Notes under the pieces: model-generated
What the model saw: the letters and a program-made list of their open reading frames with translations, nothing else
Told to the model about the DNA's origin: nothing
The model's database searches: none
Assembly (NCBI GenBank): GCA_014526335.1
Contig: JACTAT010000280.1
Location: 62,001 to 126,000, forward strand
Reading direction: 5' to 3'
From: Chrysaora quinquecirrha
Taxonomy: Eukaryota; Cnidaria; Scyphozoa; Semaeostomeae; Pelagiidae
DNA: 64,000 nt
Made by a program: the position numbers and the translations under genes
In this document: positions 25,901 to 37,900 of the stretch, in pieces
How positions within the stretch are numbered: position 1 is the stretch's first letter
Layout: the number at the start of each line of letters is the position of its first letter

Positions 25901-28900
25901 AGCTTCTCTTTCCGATAGGTGCATCTCGAGCCGCATCTGGGTATCGATTCCGCCTTAGTCTATTGTTTCGGTCGGTTTCTGACGTTCATACTCTGAGGAG
26001 TTTCAGACGAAAAAAGCTTTTAAGTATGCCCCAAAATGTTTCTGCTAATTATCGCAATTTTGACGTACATTTCATTCAATGAAACTGCAACAGCAAATGT
26101 TGGTTGAAACCACATGATCACTCAACAATCACACAAATCAAACTAAGCTCTCAGGATACAATGTACATAGGCATAATAAAAAAACCGTATGCTTACTGTC
26201 TTCTCAAATCTTGAATTTCTGAAGTGGCATTCTTTTCCAGTGATGTTCGAAGTTGCTCTGCTCTGTTCAAAGAATCTTCCAAATCATGAATTCTGAAATT
26301 AACAAATCAAATTTAGCCATTTAAAACATATGAGTGACCGTAACATATGAGTTATGAATTTGAAGAACAATCCAGCCGTAATTTCTTAAAACACTTTTTT
26401 CCTACAACAAGGGGTAAATGCTTTTCAAGGTTTAAAAAAGCATTGCCTGAAAATTCTGCTTAGCAAGCAATGTTTGGGATTTGGGAAAAGGCAAAAGATA
26501 ACTTTCCTGGCCAAACTGCCAAACATTGTTTGTCAAACACTTGACATTCGCTTTGCAAGCAACGTTTGACCATTTTGCCATGTCACAAAACATTGCTGTA
26601 CATGCACAAAAAAGCTTAATTTTTGGCCAAGCAGTCGAACATTCCTTGAAAAGCTGATCTCTTATATTAGAGCAAAAATTTTTACATGTTTGGCCAGGGC
26701 CACAAAAAGAAGTAAAACTGGTTGCACAATGTTTTTGAAATAGTCCAACAGCAATTATTGCTTGCAAGCAGAATATTTTCACAAACAATGCTTTACAGCA
26801 AGGTGAAAGTGTCAAACATTATGCTTGACAAGCAAATTTCAAATCTTTCACAAACATTGTTTGATTGTCGGCCAGGATTTTAGAACTAAGACTGAATTCT
26901 AAAAGAATTTCAAAGCCTGGCGTCTTTAGATCTGGATGTATTGCTGCTTAAAAATGCAGTTCTAGTGCTAGCAATCATTGAGGCCTATTTGTGCCAATGG
27001 CTCACATTCTGCCAATTTCCCATCTTCATCGTATCCATATTGATAATTTCAGTTTGTCATTTCAAGTTGTTTTCATTGGTTATAAAACCATTTCAGATTG
27101 TTGAAAGGCAGGTTAGATTTACTCTACTGAGACTTTCCCAATCCGATACAAAATTCATGGCGCGATGAGGCATGCTGGCATAGTGTAACTGGGGCCTAAG
27201 ACTCTCAAAAAATGAAATAAAACAAAATCTCATCTCATGAAAATCTTATTAATATATATTTATTGGTATATTAATATATATTAGTATACTGTATTAATTA
27301 TTATTGCCTTCCATTACTGTGTTGCGTTGCCATGCTCCTTATATTATAAAAATCTCAAGCATTCGTAGATAGTTATACTGCAATTGACCCTGATTATAGA
27401 GAAAAGAGAGATAGACTGGCGAGAATAAAGTAATTTAACAGTGCAAAAAGGAAAGCTTACTTTGCTTGGAAAACGGAGATTCTTTCATCCTTCTGGTGAA
27501 CTTGTTGATTCAAACGATCATTAATATTGACAACATCTTCCAAATCATGAATTCTACGAGAAAATAACATAATGATACAAACTCAAAACAATGCATTGAA
27601 CTTTTGTTCCTTAAACTTCCAAAAAAAGGAAATCAAAACCCTACGCAACGTCAAGCAAAGCCTCATGAGAAACTACAGAGGCAAAATTATGCGATTGAGA
27701 GCCTTGCACAGGATATATTGCAAATATAGTTTATCTCTAATATATACATTTTTCATTTTATCAATTGTTTTTTAAATTTCATTTGATTTTTGCCATGATC
27801 CAATTTCTTAATGTTGTATCTATTTACCTAGATATTATACATTGTTTGAAATTTGTAATTAAAAATGATTTGACACCTGTATTCTAATTTTAGATTTTTT
27901 CAAATTGTTGTTAGTTTGTTTAATTAGGTTGGTTTTATTAGCTATAGTATACAGCCATTGTAAAACCAAAATTAAATAAAGACTGGAAAACATTATGTCG
28001 CATGGGTGAAAAAAGCAATCCTTACCCCGAATAGTCTAACTAATGAATACTGGCTATGGTATTACTTGAACGATAACAAATAACTATCATTTTATGAAAT
28101 CTACAAAACCAAAATCAACTTGTAGACATATTATTAGGAATCATGTCATATACTTTCACCTTTGAGTTATTTGTCCTTAAAAATTTGCTATAACAGATAA
28201 GTCTGTGGTGGAATTAAGCAAGCAAACAGAACAACAATTACAGAGCGGTGGTTAAAGTTTATCTACAAAAGTGTGGTTAATAAGCCAAAATTTTCTCGAA
28301 TGCTTGTTTCCTGTCTTAATTATCATACATTCTGAGCTATTGCAACAGGCTGTCCAGGGAAAGGAACCCACTCTTGTCTTTGTTGTAGATCTTATTTTCA
28401 TTAAATAACCTAGCTTCAAAATCAATAAAATTTTGTCAAAATACTTTCTGTAAATTAAATCTTGTGAGTAACATGATGAGTTCAATGCCCTGAATCAATT
28501 TCATTGACAAGTAACGCATGCACAAGATCGATGCACATTTCAAGTCATTCAGGATTGTTTGGCGCAGGGATAAATTACGACAAAGGGTTATTGATGCAAC
28601 AATTGACTTGCACAGACATAGCGGTCGTTTTGAAAAAGGTTGAATTAGATGGACATTATATTGAGCGTTGGATAGAGCACTAATTAATGCATTACTTATG
28701 CTGGGTTTTGTCTTTTAAGTGTATATTTGACTGCTCTTCATGTTGACGAAAAACAATTGTTTCTAAAATCTATCTTTCTGTTGTGTCACTCATGAAGTAA
28801 AAGCATAGTAAAGTACACCAAAGACTCTAATTTCTTCAAAATACCGTGTACTAAATTTTATACTTAAAATTGAAAGTTGAGTTTTGTAGAAAGGTTTCTT

Positions 28901-31900
28901 TATCCAAGGTCCCTTGTAAATGCTGATTTGATATCACGGATATTATTCTCAAGCACAGGGGCAAAAGTTATGGAAGAAGACCATATCGAGTTGTCTGTAG
29001 GTCAATACATTGTAGGCCTAACCAATCGATCCAATCCTGATCCTCCTAAAAAACAATGACAGGAAAATACCTTTCTTCTAAACTGACAATCTTGTCTTCT
29101 CTTTGCTTGATAGTTTCTTTTAGCCTTTCACTCACTCGCTGGATATCATTCAACTCGTCAATTCTGAAAAATTTTAGCATGGAAAATCAGTTTGAGGAAA
29201 CTACAGTTAAAACAAAGAAAAAACTTCTTAGGAAGCTTGCACTGTTTTTGCATTTGCAACTGCACTTAAAACTGCAGACTTAACGAATGAAGCAACCTAC
29301 ACTTATTACAAGGTCTTATTTTTCTCTCATTTAATCAAGACTAACAATAATAGCAATTCGCTATAACTGAGCTTCCTATTTAAAACAAAAACAAATTTTG
29401 TTGTAGGCAGCAATAACTTGGACATGTTATAAGTCTAGCAGCAAGCTAACATAACCCAAGCTTCAATGGCTCTACTAAAAGTAATAATTATTTCAAAATA
29501 CTACAAAAATCAGTTTTATTGTAACAAGGACAACATACTTTTCTTCCAGAGATCTGATTCTTTCATCTTTCTGGTGTAATGAGTTGCTCAGTTTATTTTT
29601 CTGATTATTGAGCTCATTCAGCTCTTCAATCCTAAAGAAAAAGATCAATGTATTATGCAGCTACAATATCGATACCAAAACTATTTTCTTTAAGAGAAAA
29701 AACTTTTACCAGCTTAGCTCAAGTCAAGTAGAGTCAAGTCAAGTCAAGTCAAGCTTAATTAAGCCGAGTCTTCCTCATGTCATGTCACATCACATCACGT
29801 CACATTAAGTCAAGTTATGTCAGGTCAAGTCAAAGTCAAAGTCAAAGTCAAGATCAAGGTCTGGATCAAGTTAGGTCAAACCAGGTCAGGTAAGGCCAAG
29901 TCAGGTCAATTCAGGTCAAATGAAATTTGTACATCACATACGCTTCTTCATTGTTCTGCAGCTGCTCATCTTTCAATTTTAAATTATGGCTCAATCTCTT
30001 CAACTTTGTGTCCTTTTCTTCTAATCTAAAAAGTAAGATGGCTCAAGAAGGTCAAAAAAGTTAGGTGAACAGATTAATAAGATAAAAAGTCAGTACCAAA
30101 TTTTCAAGGTTAAGAGTCAAGATGAGGTTAAAGGCCGAGAAGAATTGACCCGTTGTATTCAATTGCAAAGGCTCAGTTAACGGAAGGTAAACGCTTGAAG
30201 GCTAAGTTGTTGTTATTTTCATCTAACCAAGGATGGCAGTCCAAAAGGTCAGGATCAGCACTGAATAACGTTCAGCTACTTTTGGTTAATTATAACCAAC
30301 TGAAGCGAGAATTTGACATTCAAACATGCAGACTACTCACTCGTTTTCTAGCTGTACAATCTTATTTTCTTTGTCATCGACTGTTTGCTGTTGTGACAAA
30401 ATCTTTTTCTCTTTGGCTTTAAGCAGCCTGCTCAGTTTTCCTTGGTCAGCCATTGAATCTTCCATTTCAACCAAACTGAAATCACAACAATAATGATAAG
30501 ATATCTTTTACTTTCTTGCAAAAATAGATCATGCAGTCGACTTGTCTCTCGTAAGGGTCAAATGAAAATTTCACACCTCCAAGCTTATTGTTATGTTGTT
30601 AATTATTGTAGCTTTTACTGATGAATTTGATGTAATGCATAACTTCAAACGCTAAACTTCAAACTTTTAGCGGCCATCGGCCAAGCCACAATGGCTGCCA
30701 AAATTATTTGGAACACCCTAGATTTTTTTTACAAATTACTGGAATTTCAGATAATCAAGCAAACTCAAGACAAAAACCTCCTCCCCGTGCACAGTGTTGA
30801 TAATTCTCTTAGCAGTCGTGCAAGCTCTAAATTTTAGTCTTGAAGAATAATTTACAAGGAGGAGGGGAGAGAGAAGCAACGACAACAGCAGAGAAATATC
30901 TTGCATATATTAAACTTTTACGTTTTAAATCTAAAAAGTACTTGAAAATGGCAAAAAATTTTTGTATCTGTACTTCAGTTTTTGAAGACGCAATGACTAG
31001 AAATTACGATATATATATTGTTGCAGTTAGGCCGAAGACTTTGTAAAGTTTAGGAAAAATGCATTATATTATTCAAATATAATTTACGGGCTTCACAAAT
31101 GTGTTTTTTGGGTGCATCTGACCTCTAGTGCGTGAACTTTTGGTTCCGTTATCATGTGCATAAGAACAAACATTTGATAAGGTCCAAAAAAGAACAGAAC
31201 CAAATAGGCCCCGCTTTCGTGTGCATAGGGTTTAAATGAACGTGATTTCGAGTTGATACGTAAACTGTCTTTTTTGTGTGCACAAAAGCTTTAAAATGAG
31301 GATTTAAAAAGACAGAAGGTTCAAGCATAAAATGTACGGTCATCAACATTTAACTAAAGATAAATGATTTTCAAAGAGTTCAGATAAATGATATTCAAAG
31401 CTTTCACCTTTTTTCTAAAGTGAGATATCTTTCTTCTTTTTGTTCTGCAGTCAATTCCAGCCTTCTAACCTGAGCATTCAAATCATCGATTCTAGAAAAA
31501 ACAAACACATCTAAATATTGTCATATCATAATAAGGGTTTAATTTACTGTATGTCCAATAAAATATTCGATAACTTACTCGGCCTGAAGATCAGTAATTT
31601 TCGTATTTTTGTCTTCAACTGCCAATGCAAGCTTCTGTTTTTGCTCTGAAGAATCTTCTAAGCTTTCCAACCTTAGAGCAAAGTAAAGAAGTTAAGTGAA
31701 ATAAAAAGCAATTTTTTATAATGTTTAGACTACGATTGTACCTTTTAGTACAATAGTACGATATAATGGTTTTATACTGTATTAAGAATATTTAATGGGC
31801 TGTCTTCCAAAGAAAAAAGGTTGCATTGTTCAATCTTTATAGCTGACAAAAACTTACTGTTTTTCAAGTTCTTGAATTTTTTCCTCCTTCATTTCTGAGT

Positions 31901-34900
31901 TTCTCTGGTATTTTTTCATAGTAGATGTTGTTTCCTCAAGACTAAGAAATTCCAAAAATTACAAAGTAAGAAGATGATTTGATAAAGAAAAGCATTTCTG
32001 TGGTCTTAGGCCCTCATCAAACAATCAAACATTGTTTGTCAAACATTTGAAAGTTTGCTTGTCATACAAATTGTGTGACGATTGGGTCATATTACAAAAG
32101 GTTGCTTGTCACCAATTTTATTGCTTGGCGCAAAAATGAAATATTTTTGAGAACATCGATGAGCGATTCTGCTCGTCAAGTAATGGACAAAATGGTGAAA
32201 CATTGATTGACATGAAATTTCAAATGTTTGACAAACAGTGTTGGATTAATTGGCCAGGGCCGAATGGTTAAGTTATAAGTACCCTTTTTTCTTTCTACAA
32301 AAAGCTGTTTACCTGGTCTCAAGACTCAGTATCTCATCTGCCTTCTTTTGCAATCGTTTTGTCAAAACCTCTACCTTGTCATCGTTACTCGATCTTTCTT
32401 CAAGTTTTGAGATTCTGAAAAAAACATTGATATTTTAATTAAATTTTTATCCAGAAATGGAAAAGAATCTTTGAGACAAATAAAGGTGTGTTAGTTTTTC
32501 GTTAATTCATTCATGCATTCATTCATTCATTCATTCATTCATTCAATCAATCATTCATTCATGCATTCATTCATCTATTCGTTCATTCGTTCATTAATTC
32601 ATTAATTTATTCATCAATTCATTTATTCATTCATCTATTCATTTATCTATTCATCCATCCATCAATCCATTCATTCATTCATTCATTCATTCATTCTGAT
32701 GAATTCTTATGTTAACTGCTTTTCAGGGGACCATGGCAAAAACATGAAAAAACTAAAAAGGTTAAAAAAATCCCACACAAAATTAAAAAAATACTACAAG
32801 TTATTTATTTTTTCTTTCAAAGGTGACAAGTAGGGGTGCCTGTTTAACACGAAGTTCAACTTGGTTTAAATGCTTGGTCCACGAAAAGATAAAGTTCTCT
32901 GATCGAGCCATGGCAGGCGTATATATCTACTTTTTGTAACATTTTGAGCAGCTCGGTTCTTCGTTTTGCAGTGTTTGCAGGTTGTTCACCCCACAATACC
33001 CCCTTACTAAGCAAAATCATCGAAAATGGGGTCCAGTATTCATGTATCAAAAACACTACTAAATTGCCATGGATAGTTGAAACACCTTTAAATATACTGC
33101 CAGCTTTTTCTTCTCAGTTTAAGCATCGGCCCGATAAATGAACGATGCAAAAATATACCCGGATGTTGATCTAAAAGCACCAATCAGAAATTTGAAGCCG
33201 TCGTATCTCTAAATGAACGATTCTAAAATGATTAAAATGAGCGAAGCTTTTCATCATAAATTTTTTTCATTATCAGGTTTTATACATAGCAAGGGGGAAA
33301 AATATTTTTATCCAATCAGCGAATTCTTAGCATGGCCAATCATTTTGCTCCACTTTCACAAAAACTACGAGTATTGCATGCAACAAGTGATTCTGGTGAT
33401 AGCTTCAAAGGCAAGTGAGACGCCAATGACTTTTGTGCCATATCCTGATGATTTTCTCCCAACCTTTCTTTTGTTCTACGAGCAAAATGATTGGCTTTGC
33501 CAGGATAGAAAAAAATCGCTCATTGGATAAAAACATTCCCACCCCCTGGCTTTCAGGCACTAGCTTTTCGGTCTGCATGCATTTTTATGAAAAGCCCCAT
33601 TCAAATCATTCCATGTCAAAGTAAATACAAGTTTTACGCTGCATAAAAGAAACAAAGTCTTGATACATAATGGCGTCCCTAACTTCGATAAATTATGGTG
33701 TCCCTAACTCTTAGACTTACTCGTCTTCAAGCGCCTGAATTCTGTCATCTTTTGCTCTGTTGCTGCTTTTCAATTTATTGTTCAAGGAAATGAATTCTTC
33801 CATTCTGAAAAAGACATTTGAAATTTCAATCTCGATCTTCTGACGCAAATTCTCCCTGGAAGGCCGATATGGACTATTTATAAGCAGTGTGAAATGGCAC
33901 AGTTCTAAGGGGGTCTTGTGGCTACTGACATAACTTCGAAAAAAGTCACAAAGCTGAAATATCTTTCTCAGTGAGTGACATTGCTTACGATGATTCAAGG
34001 CAAGGAGAAGTGCAAAGGTAACTGTGAACAGAGGGGTTCAGATATATTTGACTGGTGACTGGTGAGTTCTGTAGAGTTAAGGCTGGTCTCCTTCCATATC
34101 CCCGTAAAGACGTCGATACTCATGTTCCCATATAGTCGTAAGCGACAGGGAAACACAAGAAAATCCTCAAGTAGTTGTCGTTGTCAGCGTGGAACGATGA
34201 TATGGGAAAATGGGACGCTAAAGAGTCATTCAAACATTTCAACTCTTTCCTGATTTGCCCCCGTCGATGCCGTCGACAGTGCCATGCTTGACAAACATGC
34301 TCCCATAACATCGCTAGCATCCGCTTAACAATGACGGGGACGTGTCCCAATCGTCCCCAAAGATATGGAAACCAGTCTTTAGATTTTTAGAAGGGTTCAC
34401 ACATCCTTATCAGAACATAACTGCAATCTTGGCAACACAACAAATATTAAATTGATTTGGCCTTCTTTATTAGAATGGAACCAGGCAGGAGGTTCCAAAC
34501 CCTATAGCAGTTGGGCTTAAATGGATGCAAATACGTATGTTACCTTGTAGATTAATAAGTTAGCCACCTTCAACTCCCTTCTATGCCATATGCATTCTTA
34601 TCTTACAGGGGATTTTAGAGGTTCTTTTCAAAATGCATCAGGCATGGGGGAATCGCCCTTGATTTACCCTTCCTTCCACAACAGAATTTTTGTTCTGCAT
34701 AATTCACTTTGACACAGACTAACAAAGCGTAAAAGAGACGAACTGCATAAGATTATCAAGATTTTTGTACCTTGCTTCCAAGTCGACCAATTCTTCACTA
34801 CGGGAATCCAAAGCTCTTTTCAGGGATACAAGTCTTTCATCTTGCTGCTTGGTTGATGCGCTTTCAAATTCGTTGAGACTAAAAGAAAAATAAAAGTTCA

Positions 34901-37900
34901 TAACAACGAAAAGAGACGGTTAATCTACTTCACCTTTCAGCCTATTAGCGTGGTATTGAGATAAAAATGTTTCATACCAGCCTTTTTAATTTCAAATTTG
35001 TGTTTATATGGGTAATGATTCATGCCAGTTCATGTCAGATCCTGATCGCAGCCAGCCGGGTATCACATTGGTGTGATAAAATTTTCTCATTTCGTCTCTT
35101 TTTCCAGCTCACAGACGGTGGAGTGGGATGTTCTTATCCCATGTAAACAGGCCATGGTGAAACTTCGCAAACATTCAAATTTAAAAAATAAATCCATGTC
35201 GCGATATTCCATCTGAAAAGTGGTCAAAAGCATAATGCAACTTTCAGTTTGTTGAATGAAATTTTTGAATAAAATTTTCGAACAAATGGTCGCACACCAA
35301 ACATCGAGAAAGCTTTGTGATGTTCGGGGGTGTTTTTGAATTCCAGCAAACAACATATAGCATTATCAAACATTATCTTCATCATCAAAGAAGGTTGTTA
35401 ATCGTACCACAGTCGATGGAAAGGAGGTCCTCTTGTCTATTTACTATGATCGTACCGAACATTTTGCCAAATATTTTGCTGAGCATTTCGCTGCAAAGCA
35501 ATGTTTGGCAACGTTTGGTGAAATTTGTTGTACATTTGACCGTAGCTTAACCCTTGAGACAAATATTTTTATTTTTATTGATATTTGTCATGAATGGCGA
35601 ACACAAGGATAGATTTTTCCATAAGTGGCATACCACAATTGATGGGATTTGAACCCAAGACTGCATGATCAAAGAGCCAACGACGTTTCCACTGAGCTAT
35701 AGAGCTCAATGAAATCGCCGAGTAACTCTCCAAGTCATACAGCCCCAGGCTCTCATCCCATTTTGCTTTTTGTGTTTCGGCTATATTGAGCCTTCTTCAG
35801 CACCATAACTATTTATATATATTTGTCATGAATGGCGAACACAAGGATAGATTTTTCCATAAGTGGCATACCACAATTGATGGGATTTGAACCAAAGACT
35901 GCATGATCAAAGAGCCAATGACGTTTCCACTGAGCTATAGAGCTCAATGAAATCGCCGAGTAACTCTCCAAGTCATTTTTATTGATTCATAGAAATCTAG
36001 AAGTGACATACCTTGCTTCGAGTGCTAAAATCCTTTCATTTTTCAACTTCAGTGCATGATCCAATTTCTTACATGAGCCAGCAGATTTCTCATACCTAAG
36101 AATCAAAGGAACCTTAGAAGTATATCACGGAGAATAGATATCCAGGGTTCTTGGCTTTTGCAACACTTGGTTGCTAGCAAGATAAGATGTCAATGCAATA
36201 AATACTAGACGGGGGCTCGCCGGAAACGCTTCTTTCCCCAGATAGATTACAATGGTACACTCCGTAACCAAAAATTGTTGAAAACGGGTGTTTCCAGCGA
36301 GCCCCCGTCTGGTATTTATATCTCCTCCCATCCTGCTTCGCGCGACGAGCTAAGGAAGTGAGTCTGATTGAATCAACCAAGAAAAAGGAAGGGAATCTGA
36401 TTGGATTAACCAAGAAAAAGAAGTGAATTTATTTGGATAAATAGGTAAATTTTTGGTCACGGAGTGTACCATTGTAGTCTTTCTGGGGAAAGAAGCGTTC
36501 AAAATGTTAGATCTTGTCAAACGAAAAGTCAAAAGCCTTCAACGGCATTACTAGAAAAATTGCTGCTAAAACTCACTGTATTTCAAGCTCATGTATTTGT
36601 GTCTCCATTGTTCTGTTTGCAGCGATCAAAGAGCTTAGTTTCTCATCTCGATGCTTCAATGAAGATTTCAATTTTTCGTTTTCATGGACCCCTTCTTGTA
36701 GTTCTTCGACTCTAAAAGAAAAATGTTTTTTACTGAATCTAAAACGTTTCACCACGTGACCAGAATACTAGGTCTAAAGCTACAATCCAGACTTCAAAGA
36801 AAAGTGGTTACATATCTGAACATACAAAAAGGCTTTCTCAAAGGTGCGGTGGCGTCTTGGTGTAATCAAGTTTACTTATGGTGTCAGGAGCTTAGTGTGG
36901 TCTGGGTTCGAGACCAACCACGGTAGCGTCACAGCCAGGGTCGAGGTTTCGATTAGTTAATCTACTATTGGCGCTAAATACGCCATTCGACCTTCAACTC
37001 TCACCTTTTTTCTCTCACAATCTTCAGCTTATAAACTGTCTACGTCAGAACGAATACCCAGATAAGGATATAAATGCACCAATTGAGAAGTGAAGCTGCA
37101 ATGGCTGCCAAATGTAGTTGGAACGCCCAAGATTTTTCAGGGGAATCACGGACATTTTCGGTAAATCTAGCATATTCACAAGCTTAATCCAACTCCCCCC
37201 AGACAATGCGAGACTATTGATGATTCTCTCAGCAATCGCGCGAGGCCACAATTAGCTGGAATTTTATGTGTTAAACAACATTGTTTAAGGGGGAGGAGGG
37301 AGGGGGTTAAGCAATAGCAGGTAGTAAAAGGGAATTTCAACACAGGCGTTCCAGCAGTTCCCGCAGCCATTGTGGAATGGTATTGTGTTTTGAACACCGA
37401 TCAGCAAATGGGATAATTCGGCAAGGCATTTAGTTATTATTCATTCAGAGTTTTCAAGATTTAATTGAGTCCAAGATGGAAAATGAACTCTTTTACTCTA
37501 AAAATTTTAGAACCAACTTTTGGTTTTCGATGTGGACATATTCTAAAACCTGTAAACCAAATAAGGATCATGCTTCGCCAATTATTTGAAACAATCCTCG
37601 CTGCATTCTTCCGCACAATATCTGGTACGTAAAGAAAGTGTTGTCTTATGGTAAGGGCGAGTTGTTGTTTGTAACCGCGGGGTGGTTGTTCTTTGCTGAA
37701 AATTGTGTTGTCTATAAGAAGAAACTTAGTCACTCGGAAGTGTGACATACGTACCAAGAATTAAACTGCTCCGGGGGGCACTTAGGGTACTTTCATAATT
37801 CAATAAACTAGATGTGTCGCCCAAATTGGTAACTTTTTCAGAAACAACTTCTCTACATTTGGGTTTGTTTTATCTAAAGAATCACTACACAAAATATATG

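Noticed and set aside
27554..27990. LINE 3' end or host 3' UTR ending in AAATAAAGACTGG
   Set aside because: Only a weak AATAAA-type end and a short basic frame; no diagnostic protein motif.
33213..33530. 105-codon plus-strand frame
   Set aside because: Intronic, no recognisable motif, no splice or promoter context, and within repeat-like surroundings.
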